A DNA stretch of 21,395 nucleotides. Origin: DASRVA01 sp050732935 (lineage in GTDB: Bacteria > Gemmatimonadota > Gemmatimonadetes > JACCXV01 > JAHWKZ01). The position numbers and the translations under genes are program-made. The DNA is taken from assembly GCA_050732935.1 (NCBI GenBank), contig JBOHRW010000230.1, forward strand, positions 1 to 21,395, read 5' to 3'. Shown one piece after another: positions 1-7,166 of this stretch. Under the pieces are notes generated by a model, which was not told the DNA's origin, did no database searches, and saw only the letters and a list, made by a program, of their open reading frames with translations. Each line of letters begins with the position of its first letter. Within the stretch, counting starts at the first letter, position 1.

Positions 1-288
1 TACCCCGGTCAGGAGGTCATCGCCCGGCTCTGGGCCCGGGGGCGTCCGGCGCGTCACCTGAGAGGGCTCCGTTTCGAAGGCGAGCGGGCGCTTCCGCGCG
101 GCGCGATGCTGGACGCCGAGGACAAGAGCGGCGTGGCACGCGTCACGCGCAGCGCGGTCAGCCCGGCACTCGGCCCGATCGCCCTGGCCTATCTCAAGCG
201 CGATCATGCCGCGCCGGGAACCCGTCTTCACGGCGAAGGCGTCGAGGCGGAGGTGACGGATCTCCCCATGGTGCCCGTCCACGCGTGA
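1..288 (+). CDS. ygfZ: YgfZ/CAF17-type Fe-S cluster maintenance protein, C-terminal part (5' end outside window)
   Basis: The reading frame is open from base 1 and ends at a TGA at 286-288, so only the last 95 residues are visible. It begins with YPGQE, the end of the K-G-C-Y-x-G-Q-E signature of the tetrahydrofolate-binding YgfZ/COG0354 family. The Cys of that motif lies just outside the window. The remainder has the C-terminal barrel pattern of the GcvT/YgfZ superfamily: a 'RVTRSAVSPALG' strand followed by 'IALAYLKRD' and 'PGTRL'. YgfZ proteins support repair or assembly of certain Fe-S enzymes. True GcvT (aminomethyltransferase) shares the fold but lacks the YxGQE signature, so I prefer YgfZ even though gcvH and gcvP lie 15 kb away. 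The downstream adenosyltransferase follows within 11 bp, suggesting co-transcription. Confidence 0.75.
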   Translation, partial: YPGQEVIARLWARGRPARHLRGLRFEGERALPRGAMLDAEDKSGVARVTRSAVSPALGPIALAYLKRDHAAPGTRLHGEGVEAEVTDLPMVPVHA

Positions 289-299
289 CCGGTGGCCCG

Positions 300-836
300 A
301 TGAAGATCTACACGAAGACGGGGGACGCGGGCGGGACGGCGCTGTTCGGAAGCGGCCGGGTCTCCAAGGCCTCTCCGCGGGTCGCCGCGTACGGAGAGGT
401 CGACGAGCTGAACGCATGGATCGGCGTGGCGCGGGCACACCTCGAGGAGCCTTCCCTTCGCGAGCCCCTCGAGCGCGTGCAGAAGGACCTGTTCGCGCTC
501 GGCGCCCTCCTCGCGACTCCCGATCCGAAGCGCCGGCGGGGAGAGAAGTTCGACCTCTCCCAAGAGCGGATCGAGGCGCTCGAGCGGGAGATCGACGCCT
601 GGCAGGAGGAGCTTCCGCCGCTCACGGCGTTCGTCCTGCCCGCGGGCTCGCGTGCGGGCACCTTCCTTCACGCCGCGCGGACGGTGTGCCGCAGGGCCGA
701 GCGGGCGATCGTCGCGCTCGACGCGGACGATCTTCCGGAGACGGTGCTGCCCTACGTCAACCGGCTCAGCGACTGGCTTTTCGTCTGCGCGCGGCTCGTG
801 AACCGGAGGTCCGGGGAGGGGGAGAGCCTGTGGTGA
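300..836 (+). CDS. pduO: PduO-type ATP:cob(I)alamin adenosyltransferase
   Basis: This enzyme transfers the adenosyl group of ATP to cob(I)alamin to make coenzyme B12. The 178-residue product has the full family layout. The N-terminal ATP-binding segment TKTGDAGGTALFGSGR is at residues 5-20, followed by 'VSKASPRVAAYGEVDELNA'. The C-terminal helices carry 'CRRAERAIVAL' and 'YVNRLSDWLFVCARLVN', where the conserved Arg, Asp and Asn residues of MMAB/PduO proteins sit. I chose ATG 300 because MKIYTKTGD is the usual start. An in-frame GTG at 285 overlaps the ygfZ stop as GTGA and would add five residues. No cobalamin riboswitch is possible in the 11-bp gap. The gene converges on feoA with 10 bp between the stops. 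Confidence 0.95.
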   Translation: MKIYTKTGDAGGTALFGSGRVSKASPRVAAYGEVDELNAWIGVARAHLEEPSLREPLERVQKDLFALGALLATPDPKRRRGEKFDLSQERIEALEREIDAWQEELPPLTAFVLPAGSRAGTFLHAARTVCRRAERAIVALDADDLPETVLPYVNRLSDWLFVCARLVNRRSGEGESLW

Positions 837-846
837 GGGGGGACCG

Positions 847-1092
847 CTAGTCGACCGACTCCTCGGTCGCGTAAATCACCGGCGCCAGCCACGGGACGAT
901 GGACACGTCGCGATCGGGGAGCCGTACCGTGATGCCGCACTGCGGGTCGTAGTGGACGACCTCGAAAGCCACCCCCTTCTTGAACCCCATCTCGGCCAGC
1001 CGTCGCTCCACGTCCTCTTCGAGCCAGCGGATCCCGGCCACGCGGCCGCGCTCGCCCTCGTGCATGAAGTGCAGCGGAAACTCGACGGTCAT
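847..1092 (-). CDS. feoA: FeoA-domain protein, standalone (no FeoB in window)
   Basis: An 81-residue protein that is essentially one SH3-like FeoA domain. It starts MTVEFPLHF, has the 'GERGRVAGI' strand near residues 13-21, the 'RRLAEMGFKKGVAFEVV' helix and turn typical of FeoA (about residues 30-46), and the 'CGITVRLPDRDVSI' strands. FeoA normally assists the FeoB ferrous iron transporter in the membrane. The open frame extends upstream to 1161, but ATG 1092 has an AGGAG ribosome binding site seven bases before it, so I use that start. A DtxR-family gene lies upstream on the same strand and a sigma70-like promoter lies between them. No feoB or feoC is present, so its partner must be elsewhere, or it acts alone. 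The stop is 10 bp from the convergent adenosyltransferase stop. Confidence 0.85.
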   Translation of the reverse strand: MTVEFPLHFMHEGERGRVAGIRWLEEDVERRLAEMGFKKGVAFEVVHYDPQCGITVRLPDRDVSIVPWLAPVIYATEESVD

Positions 1093-1125
1093 AAGAACTC
1101 CTAGATGAGAATGGTTCCTGACCCC

Positions 1126-1155
1126 AGCATAACCGCTTCCCAGCGATCGGGTCAA
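1126..1155 (-). promoter_or_regulatory. Candidate sigma70 promoter of feoA
   Basis: Reading the minus strand, TTGACC (1155-1150) is separated by 18 bases from TATGCT (1131-1126), and the feoA ATG follows 33 bases after the -10 box. The -35 matches consensus at five of six positions and the -10 at four of six. It lies in the 103-bp gap after the dtxR-family stop, so feoA could be transcribed separately from its regulator. Downstream of the -10, GAAC and GTTC form a loose inverted repeat around the start region. I do not claim it as a metal-regulator box. Confidence 0.45.
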
Positions 1156-1195
1156 CCACACGCCCGGCTGTCCGGTCTTTCGGGGTCGGTTTCGA

Positions 1196-1873
1196 TCAGT
1201 CGACGAAGACGCCGCGGGCCAGCTCCTCGTCCACCGTCACGCGCTCGCCCGCGCGCTCGACCGTGATCGGGCCGCCAGCGGGGCGCTCGACCACCATCAG
1301 CTCGACGCCGGGGAAGAGCTCCAGGCTGGAGAGGTCGCGGAGCGCGTCGCCGTCCCGGTCGTGCACGCGACGGACGACGACGATCTCGCCGACGTCGACG
1401 TCGCTCAGCCGCCGGTGCTCCCCGGAAGGCACCATGGGGCCGGTCTTGGGCGGGATCGGATGCCCGTGGGGGTCGGTCGTGGGATGGCCGAGCATGGCGT
1501 CGATCCGATCCTCGAACTCCTCGCTGATCACGTGCTCGAGGCGCTCGGCTTCGTCGTGGACCGTGTCCCACGAGTAGCCCAGCGCCTCGGCCAGGTAGAG
1601 CTCGATGAGGCGGTGATGCCGGATCACCTCGAGGGCGACCTTCTCGCCGGTCTCGGTGAGCGCGACACCCTGATAGGGCACGTAGTCGGCGAGCTTCAGC
1701 TCGGCCAGCCTTTGCATCATGTTGGTGGCCGAGGCCGCGGACACCTGCATCCGCTCGGCGATCGCCGAGGTCGACACGCGCTGGTCGGCGAGATCCTCGC
1801 GCGACAGCGTGTAGATGGCCTTGAGGTAGTCCTCGACCGGTGGGGTGATCGGCGGGGTCGTCCGTGGGTCCAT
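1196..1873 (-). CDS. DtxR/MntR-family metal-dependent transcriptional regulator with C-terminal SH3 domain
   Basis: A cytoplasmic repressor expected to sense Fe2+ or Mn2+. The 225 residues have three parts: an N-terminal winged helix (about 13-75, starting VEDYLKAIYTL), the metal-binding and dimerisation domain (about 76-142, with 'IRHHRLIELYL' and 'VHDEAERLEHVISEE'), and a C-terminal FeoA-like SH3 domain (about 150-225). By alignment to DtxR, His79, Glu83, His98, Glu105 and His106 are kept as H87, E91, H106, E113 and H114. DtxR Met10 and Cys102 are Asp15 and Glu110, as in manganese-type members. The start ATG has GGAG five bases upstream. It precedes feoA on the same strand, which supports iron control, while the ligand set leans to manganese, so I give no gene symbol. 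Confidence 0.93.
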   Translation of the reverse strand: MDPRTTPPITPPVEDYLKAIYTLSREDLADQRVSTSAIAERMQVSAASATNMMQRLAELKLADYVPYQGVALTETGEKVALEVIRHHRLIELYLAEALGYSWDTVHDEAERLEHVISEEFEDRIDAMLGHPTTDPHGHPIPPKTGPMVPSGEHRRLSDVDVGEIVVVRRVHDRDGDALRDLSSLELFPGVELMVVERPAGGPITVERAGERVTVDEELARGVFVD

Positions 1874-1930
1874 CGGCTCCGGTAGTCAATCTGGCGGCGC
1901 CCGGCGGCCCGCGCCAATCCCGGGGGCGGG

Positions 1931-2434
1931 TCAGGGTCGCACGTACTCGACCGAGAACGGCACGCCGCCGTCGAACTCGGGAAAGAGCCGCAGCCGGGTG
2001 GGCAAGCTGTCTGTCGCGGCGACCAGCAGGGCATTCCAGGGAATGGGCTCGACACCGGCGCCCAACACGTCGCCGGTCTCGAAGGTGATCCGAGACCCGT
2101 CCCAGTCGCCATCCATGAAATGAACATCGAACACAGATTCCATGCGCTCGAACTCGAAATGTCCGGTCAGGAATCCCACCCCGGCCTCGATGAAGGCCTC
2201 CTGCGGCGAGCTGGCGGTGGGCACCCGCTCCACCCACCTTCCCAGCACCGGTGCGGGGTCGTGTTCGAAGCCGCCCCGCTGGTCGCCGGCCGGATCGCCG
2301 CAGCCAGTCATCAGGAGCGCCGCCATGAAGGCGGCCGCCAGGAGCGCCGCCGCCGGCTGGACCGGCGCGCGGCGACGGGGCTGGCCGACGCTGGCTTCGG
2401 CTGTAGCATCGTAGGCATGTCTCAGAAAGTGCAC
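1931..2434 (-). CDS. Predicted lipoprotein of unknown function
   Basis: A 167-residue protein with a basic stretch (PRRRAP, about residues 19-24), a hydrophobic segment and the lipobox LMTGC, giving Cys45 as the lipidated residue. The mature part is short, acidic and predicted beta-rich ('GHFEFERMESVFDVHFMDG', 'GVEPIPWNALLVA', 'PTRLRLFPEFDGG'), reminiscent of a small beta-barrel or lipocalin-like fold, but I do not recognise a family. The GTG start at 2434 gives an unusually long n-region. The only in-frame ATGs lie so close to the lipobox that the signal peptide would lose its positive charge. That start overlaps the divergent phzF start by 18 bp, so one of the two starts may be wrong. It lies 57 bp upstream of the DtxR-family gene on the same strand and may be co-transcribed with it. 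Confidence 0.7.
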   Translation of the reverse strand: MHFLRHAYDATAEASVGQPRRRAPVQPAAALLAAAFMAALLMTGCGDPAGDQRGGFEHDPAPVLGRWVERVPTASSPQEAFIEAGVGFLTGHFEFERMESVFDVHFMDGDWDGSRITFETGDVLGAGVEPIPWNALLVAATDSLPTRLRLFPEFDGGVPFSVEYVRP

Positions 2435-3223
2435 GTGCCCATCCTAACGGTCGACGCTTTCGCCGACGAGCCTTTTTCGGGGAACCCCGCAGCAGTATGC
2501 CTGCTGGCCGAGCCCGCGGAAAGAGAGTGGATGCAGGCCGTGGCCCGCGAGATGAACCTCTCCGAGACCGCGTTCCTGGTTCCCCGTCCCGAGGGTTTCG
2601 AGCTGCGGTGGTTCACGCCCGCCACCGAGGTCGACCTGTGCGGCCACGCCACGCTCGCCAGCGCCCACGTCCTCTGGGAGACGGGGATCGCGACCCCCGG
2701 CGAGCCGATCCGGTTCCAGACCCGCAGCGGGATCCTCGGCGCCCGGCCGGCCGGCGAGAGGATCGCGCTGGATTTTCCCGCCACGCCCGCTCATGAGGCC
2801 GAGCCGCCGGCGGGGCTCGTCGAGGCCATCGGTGTCGTGCCCGTGTGGGCCGGCCGCACGGCGAGCGCCGACTGGCTGTTCGAGGTCGAGGAAGAGGGGA
2901 CCGTGCGCTCCCTCGCTCCCGATCATCCGAGGCTCGCCACGATCCCGGCGCGCGGAGTGATCGTGACCAGCCGCTCGGGCGACGGGCGCTTCGACTTCGT
3001 GTCCCGGTTCTTTGCCCCCCGGGTCGGAATCGACGAAGACCCGGTGACGGGCTCGGCCCACTGCGCGCTCGCACCCTATTGGTCCCGTCGACTGGAGCGG
3101 AGCGTCCTGACCGGCTTCCAGGCCAGCGCGCGCGGCGGCGTGGTGCACGTACGGGATCTCGGAAAGCGGGTCGAGCTCGAGGGGCGTGCGGTCACCATCC
3201 TGCGCGGCGAGCTGCTGGTCTGA
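2417..3223 (+). CDS. PhzF family isomerase-like protein
   Basis: A 268-residue cytoplasmic protein of the PhzF/diaminopimelate epimerase fold. The N-terminus reads 'LTVDAFADEPFSGNPAAVC' (residues 10-28). The catalytic glutamate segment MNLSETAF places the acid at E50 (Glu45 in PhzF). 'LRWFTPATEVDLCGHATLAS' follows at about 63-82, and the second-half signature 'FFAPRVGIDEDPVTGSAHC' lies near residues 198-216. No phenazine biosynthetic genes are nearby. Members outside phenazine clusters have mostly unknown substrates, so I do not assign a reaction or a gene symbol. ATG 2417 is the longest sensible start, but in-frame GTGs at 2429 and 2435 are possible and would shorten or remove the overlap with the divergent lipoprotein gene. 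There is no strong ribosome binding site for any of them. Confidence 0.92.
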   Translation: MSQKVHVPILTVDAFADEPFSGNPAAVCLLAEPAEREWMQAVAREMNLSETAFLVPRPEGFELRWFTPATEVDLCGHATLASAHVLWETGIATPGEPIRFQTRSGILGARPAGERIALDFPATPAHEAEPPAGLVEAIGVVPVWAGRTASADWLFEVEEEGTVRSLAPDHPRLATIPARGVIVTSRSGDGRFDFVSRFFAPRVGIDEDPVTGSAHCALAPYWSRRLERSVLTGFQASARGGVVHVRDLGKRVELEGRAVTILRGELLV

Positions 3224-3328
3224 CGCCACGCGCGACTGCGGCCACGCGGTGGCGGCCCCGGATCGCGGCGCTAGACTCGACCGTGAGACCGAAGACAAAC
3301 TCCGATGTCGTGAAGGCAGGAGGAACGC

Positions 3329-4204
3329 ATGAAGGAGCGCTCGCTCGTCGTCCGCAACGGATCGGCCCTGCTGATCGTGCTCGCTATCGGCCTGGGATGC
3401 GCCCGCGAGAGCGCGTCCTCGGGGGAGTCGGGATCGGATCCGGCCTCGTCCCGTAGCCAGGAAACCGCGACCCAGGACTCGGTGCCCGCCGCGATCCTGG
3501 GGCAGGCGCCTCCTCCGCGCGGGGAGCCCGTCCACTACTTCCCGGCCGACTCGGCCACGACGGGCTACCTCGTGGCGCCCGAGGGCCAGGGACCCTTCCC
3601 GGCCGTGATCCTGATCCACGAGTGGAACGGGCTGAACGATCGCGTGCGGCAGGTGGCCGACGCCTTTGCCGACAAAGGCTACGTGGCCCTCGCGGCCGAC
3701 CTCTTCTCGGGCCGCACCGGCTCGAACCCCGAGGAGAACAGAGCGCTCACGCAGGAGGTCCGTTCGGACCCGCCGACGGTGATCGCCAACCTGGATGCCG
3801 CCGCCGCCTTTCTGAGGTCGCGCGAGGACATGACCGGCAAGATCGCCACCATGGGCTGGTGCTTCGGCGGCGGGATCGCGCTGTCCTACGCGCTCGGCGG
3901 CGAGCACCACGACGGCACGGCGATCTTCTACGGCTCTCTGGTCACGGATCCCGTAACCCTGGCCGCGATCGACCACCCTATCTACGGCACCTTCGCCGGC
4001 CAGGACGACGGGATCCCGCCCGAGGAGGTGGACCGCTTCGTGGCCGCGCTCCACGACGCCGGAATTCCCGCCGACGTCCATATCTACGATCCGGTCGAGC
4101 ATGGCTTCTGGCTGTGGGTGGACCGCGACCCGGAGACGAACCTGGAGCCGGCGGCCGACGCGTGGGGTCGTCTCCTGGCGTATCTGGAGCGGACGATCGG
4201 GTAG
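3329..4204 (+). CDS. Lipoprotein-anchored dienelactone hydrolase family protein
   Basis: An alpha/beta hydrolase expected to act outside the cytoplasmic membrane. The signal peptide ends in a lipobox (IGLGC, Cys24) and is followed by a Ser/Glu-rich linker to about residue 60. The hydrolase domain shows the dienelactone hydrolase set: E98 in 'LIHEWNG', the nucleophile Cys178 in GWCFGGG, Asp226/227 in 'AGQDDGIP' and His258 in 'VEHGF'. Such enzymes cleave cyclic esters such as dienelactone, but many secreted members have unknown substrates. An ideal AGGAGG at 3318-3323 fixes the ATG. The 105 bp upstream, after phzF, hold no recognisable gene. The YwaF-like membrane protein follows 27 bp downstream and may share the transcript. 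Confidence 0.92.
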   Translation: MKERSLVVRNGSALLIVLAIGLGCARESASSGESGSDPASSRSQETATQDSVPAAILGQAPPPRGEPVHYFPADSATTGYLVAPEGQGPFPAVILIHEWNGLNDRVRQVADAFADKGYVALAADLFSGRTGSNPEENRALTQEVRSDPPTVIANLDAAAAFLRSREDMTGKIATMGWCFGGGIALSYALGGEHHDGTAIFYGSLVTDPVTLAAIDHPIYGTFAGQDDGIPPEEVDRFVAALHDAGIPADVHIYDPVEHGFWLWVDRDPETNLEPAADAWGRLLAYLERTIG

Positions 4205-4231
4205 GCTCCGACACCGGGCCGTCGAACGGCG

Positions 4232-4942
4232 GTGTACGCGGAAAAACTTCTCGTCGTGGGCGGCACCGCGGCGGCGGCGATCGCGACGCCGCTCCTCGCT
4301 CGCCGCTTCCCGAGCGGCTCGTTTGGCGCGGCGGTGCGCTGGACCCTGGCCGGGCTTCTCCTGGCCAGCGTGGTCGGCTATCTCATCATGGCGGTCCGCA
4401 GCGGCGAGATCGGCCTCCTCGACCTCCTTCCCCTGCATCTCTGCGATCTGGCGATCTTCGTCGCCGTCTTCGCGCTCTTGACGCTGAGCCTCCGGGCGTC
4501 GGAGATCCTCTACTACTGGGCGCTCGCGGGGAGCACGCTCGCGATCGTGACGCCCGACGTGGGCGGCGCGTTTCCCGACTGGAGGTGGGTCGCCTACTTC
4601 GCGGCCCACGCGATGGTCGTCGTCTCCGCGACGACACTCGTGTTCGGCTTCGATCGGATCCCGCGGCCCGGATCCTCGTGGAGAGTGTTTCTCCTGACCC
4701 TCGCCTACGCGGCCATCGTGGCGGGGATCGATCTGGCGACCGGCGCCAACTTCCTCTACCTGGCGCGGAAGCCAGCCGAACCGACCATCCTCGACGCCTT
4801 CGGTCCCTGGCCGGTCTACATCGGGGTCGCGGCGCTCGTGGCGCTCGCGCTCTTCACGCTGCTCGAGCTACCATTCCGGATTCTCGGCGGATACAAGGCT
4901 CGCGACCCTATGGGGCGTAGCCGGCCGGACAGCGGACGTTGA
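4232..4942 (+). CDS. YwaF/TIGR02206 family integral membrane protein
   Basis: A 236-residue protein with about six to seven hydrophobic segments. It carries the family's two recognisable sequences: 'LLPLHLCDLAIF' (about residues 65-76), followed by 'ILYYWALAGSTLAIVTPD' (about 91-108), and later 'NFLYLARKP' and 'ILDAFGPWPVYIG' (about 172-199). The conserved H-x-C-D and N-x-x-Y-L-x-x-K-P residues are those shared by YwaF and TMEM164-type proteins. Human TMEM164 is reported as an acyltransferase, but no function is secure for the bacterial members. The start is GTG 4232, for which I see no good ribosome binding site, so the exact N-terminus is uncertain. A basic tail (RSRPDSGR) ends the protein on the predicted cytoplasmic side. 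Confidence 0.85.
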   Translation: MYAEKLLVVGGTAAAAIATPLLARRFPSGSFGAAVRWTLAGLLLASVVGYLIMAVRSGEIGLLDLLPLHLCDLAIFVAVFALLTLSLRASEILYYWALAGSTLAIVTPDVGGAFPDWRWVAYFAAHAMVVVSATTLVFGFDRIPRPGSSWRVFLLTLAYAAIVAGIDLATGANFLYLARKPAEPTILDAFGPWPVYIGVAALVALALFTLLELPFRILGGYKARDPMGRSRPDSGR

Positions 4943-4959
4943 CGCCGGCGAGGGCTCGC

Positions 4960-4973
4960 TTCGCGGCCGCGAA
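4960..4973. repeat. 14-bp perfect palindrome after the YwaF-like gene
   Basis: TTCGCGGCCGCGAA reads identically on both strands and starts 18 bases after the upstream stop codon, inside the 129-bp gap before the next gene. It has no T-run after it, so it is a poor intrinsic terminator. It could be a protein-binding site or simply a by-product of high GC. The rest of this gap holds nothing I can name apart from a weak GAAGGGAG ribosome binding region for the next gene. Confidence 0.35.
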
Positions 4974-5071
4974 CAGGGCCCCGGGGTTCCCGCGACGTGA
5001 AACGCGACCGCTGACACCCTGTCTAAGGGATGTCGCATCGACGAATCACGATCCGAAGGGAGAAGTGCACG

Positions 5072-5770
5072 ATGATCCGCACGCTCGTGACCGCCGGCCT
5101 GGCGGGAGTGACGATGGCGGTCGGCTCGGCGGAGGCCCAGATCCCCGGCCTCGGCGACGCCGGACGCTTGCTCGATCGCGTCCCCAGCCTCTCGAGCTTC
5201 CTCGAGGGCGATCCCCCGATCACGACGAGCCTGGACGACGCGCGAACGGAGATCGCGTTCCTGGACGGGTACTCGCCCGGCGTGTGGGCGCCGATGGACC
5301 GTCTGCCGCGGACCTCGCTCGGGGCGTTTCGCCTCAGGCGCGGCCACTTCGCTCTCGAGGCGCAGAGCTACTGCATGCATGCGGGGACCCACGGTCCTGG
5401 CGGAGGTGACGGCTATCTGTACGCCCCCCTGGCCGGCCCCAAGGCCCCCATCGTCCGGAGCATCCTGCGGAATTCGGCGGCCCACCCGGAGATTCCGCAG
5501 CGGAATATCCAGGTGCTCATCTGGGCGATCATCGCGCGGACCGAGTTCGACGAGATGCCGGACGACGTCCAGCAGACGGCCCGTGCGCTTCTGACCGAGG
5601 ACCAGATCGATGAGCTGCCGACCACAACTATGAAGGACATAACGATGAAGAACATAACGAGTTGCGCCGGCTGTGGGATCGTCGCATTTGAGGCAGGTGC
5701 ACGGATGTACGAGTGCTGGAGAGCACACGGCCTGGATTACCAGGGCCCCCCGACCATCCTAGATTCGTGA
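5072..5770 (+). CDS. Secreted protein of unknown function with a conserved SYC-x-HAGTHGPGGGDGY core
   Basis: The 232-residue product has a clean Sec signal peptide (residues 1-22, ending GSAEA before Gln23). The exported part has a conserved-looking core: 'DPPITTSLDDARTEIAFLDGY' region, then 'SYCMHAGTHGPGGGDGYLYA' and 'HPEIPQRNIQVLIWAIIART', ending near 'LLTEDQIDEL'. I remember similar sequences as uncharacterised secreted bacterial proteins but cannot name a domain. The C-terminal 45 residues look different: a five-residue tandem repeat (MKDIT, MKNIT), a CAGC pair and two further hydrophobic or charged stretches in slightly AT-richer DNA. The frame is open upstream to 5030, but ATG 5072 with GAAGGGAG before it and the signal peptide decides the start. 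An OmpA-domain gene follows 82 bp downstream on the same strand, suggesting a paired envelope function. Confidence 0.78.
   Translation: MIRTLVTAGLAGVTMAVGSAEAQIPGLGDAGRLLDRVPSLSSFLEGDPPITTSLDDARTEIAFLDGYSPGVWAPMDRLPRTSLGAFRLRRGHFALEAQSYCMHAGTHGPGGGDGYLYAPLAGPKAPIVRSILRNSAAHPEIPQRNIQVLIWAIIARTEFDEMPDDVQQTARALLTEDQIDELPTTTMKDITMKNITSCAGCGIVAFEAGARMYECWRAHGLDYQGPPTILDS
5630..5659 (+). repeat. 15-bp tandem duplication inside the secreted protein gene
   Basis: ATGAAGGACATAACG is followed immediately by ATGAAGAACATAACG, 14 of 15 bases identical. The unit is in frame and adds one extra pentapeptide (MKDIT then MKNIT, residues 187-196). The surrounding 35 bases are visibly less GC-rich than the rest of the gene. 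Confidence 0.8.
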
Positions 5771-5852
5771 TGCGGGATATGCGGCAGCTTCAGCGGCTCC
5801 CGTGATTTCCTCACCTGTGCTGCGGCATCAGCCAACGAAAGGGAGAACCGCG

Positions 5853-7166
5853 ATGAAGAGAGTTTTCATGTTCCTCTGCGCTGCTCTGGTGTTCCTCACG
5901 CCAGGGTTCGCGACCGGCCAGCCCGCCGAGACCGAGATCCCCGGCGTCACCGCCGAGATCGTCGAGCTCCGGCAGGACGACGGCGTGCTGCGGCTGATGG
6001 TGAAGTACGTGAACAACGGCAGCGAGGTGGCGTCGCCGGATCGGTTCTCGGTCGGGGAGATCGCGCTGGTCGACATGCAGTCGAAGCAGAAGCACTTCCC
6101 GCTCAAGGGGGCGGACGGGTTCTTCATCGGCGGGCCGATCGGCGATGAGATCGATGGCGGACGGATCGCGCTCGTGATCCCGCCCGGAATGGAGTCCGTG
6201 TTGTGGGCCTATTTCGAGCCGTTGCCGGCGGGCACGACCGTGAGCGTGCAGCTGCCGCAGATGTTCCCGTTCGACGTCGTCCCGGTGACCGAAGGCCCGG
6301 GCGGGCTCCTCTCGGCGACCAGCGCGAAGAGCATCCCCTTCGGCGCCCTGGCGACCTTGGTGTCGGCCAAGCGCGCGAACCAGGCGCTGAACGTGCGGCT
6401 CAAGCTGGCGGCCGAGCCGGGCTCCGTCGTGGACCTCCGCGGCACCTACTTCATGTATGAATGGGTCTACCTCTTCGATCCGGCGAGCAAGCGGAAATAC
6501 CCGTTGCTCCTGGACACCGAGGGGTTCTACCAGGCCCAACCGCTGACCGTCAAGTCGATCGGCCATGGGACCTTCGTTCCCGACTGGGACGCTCCCATCC
6601 TGATGAGCCTGACCTTCCCGGCGCCTCCGGATGACGTGCAGGCCGTCGACCTCGTTCTGCCCGACTTCCTGCCCATCGAGGGGATGGCGATCACGGGCAC
6701 GGGCGGCGCCGCGACGAGCGGTGTGGCCGCCGGCGGCAAGACACTCGGGATCGAGGGCGTTCTGAAGGAACTCGGCGCCGAGGTGACCGAGACCGAGATC
6801 CGGATCGACCTCGCGGCCGACGTGTTGTTCGACTTCGACAGCGCCGACATCAAGCCCGAGGCCGAGCCAAGCCTCCAGAAGCTCGCCACGGTCCTCAAAG
6901 GGAATCCAGGTGCCGAGGTGAGCATCGAGGGGCACACGGACGGAAAGGGCGCGGATGCCTACAACCAGACCTTATCGGAGGAGCGCGCGGCCAGTGTCAA
7001 GCAGTGGCTAGTGACGAACGCGCAGGTCGACGGCGCCAACATCACGACCCGCGGGTGGGGAAAGTCGAAGCCGATCGCCCCGAACACCAGGTCGGATGGT
7101 TCCGACGACCCGGAGGGCCGGGCGAAGAACCGGCGGGTGGAGATCGTGGTTCGCACGGGTGGGTGA
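5853..7166 (+). CDS. OmpA-family outer membrane/peptidoglycan-binding protein with two N-terminal beta domains
   Basis: A 437-residue exported protein. The signal peptide covers about residues 1-22. Two successive beta-rich segments follow, roughly 30-148 and 165-280. They resemble each other: each has a 'VELxxxxxVLRLxVKYVNNGS'-like opening strand, a segment on a Lys/Arg plus Pro-Leu turn ('KQKHFPLKGADGFF' versus 'KRKYPLLLDTEGFY'), and ends with 'LPQMFPFDVVPVT' versus 'LPDFLPIEGMAIT'. The C-terminal OmpA/MotB domain (about 318-435) has 'VLFDFDSADIKPEAEP', 'VSIEGHTDGKGADAYN', 'LSEERAASVKQWL' and 'GRAKNRRVEIVV', the peptidoglycan-binding signature. ATG 5853 is chosen for the AAGGGAG at 5839-5845 and the signal peptide. 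It probably anchors an envelope structure to peptidoglycan, and its partner may be the secreted protein just upstream. The 3' end carries a tandem repeat. Confidence 0.92.
   Translation: MKRVFMFLCAALVFLTPGFATGQPAETEIPGVTAEIVELRQDDGVLRLMVKYVNNGSEVASPDRFSVGEIALVDMQSKQKHFPLKGADGFFIGGPIGDEIDGGRIALVIPPGMESVLWAYFEPLPAGTTVSVQLPQMFPFDVVPVTEGPGGLLSATSAKSIPFGALATLVSAKRANQALNVRLKLAAEPGSVVDLRGTYFMYEWVYLFDPASKRKYPLLLDTEGFYQAQPLTVKSIGHGTFVPDWDAPILMSLTFPAPPDDVQAVDLVLPDFLPIEGMAITGTGGAATSGVAAGGKTLGIEGVLKELGAEVTETEIRIDLAADVLFDFDSADIKPEAEPSLQKLATVLKGNPGAEVSIEGHTDGKGADAYNQTLSEERAASVKQWLVTNAQVDGANITTRGWGKSKPIAPNTRSDGSDDPEGRAKNRRVEIVVRTGG

Noticed and set aside
1..288. First gene as gcvT, completing a gcvT-H-P set
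   Set aside because: The YPGQE sequence belongs to the YgfZ signature, and it is 15 kb from gcvHP with many unrelated genes between.
1093..1120. GAAC/GTTC repeat near the feoA start as a DtxR operator
   Set aside because: Only four matching bases per arm with 15 bases between; it does not resemble a DtxR or MntR box well enough.
3241..3253. GCCAC-GCG-GTGGC hairpin after the PhzF gene as a terminator
   Set aside because: The stem has five pairs with a three-base loop and no T-run follows; too weak to list.
2444..4609. 721-codon open frame on the minus strand
   Set aside because: It runs antisense to three well-supported genes, is Arg/Gly/Glu-rich and has no domain; a by-product of high GC in the sense genes.
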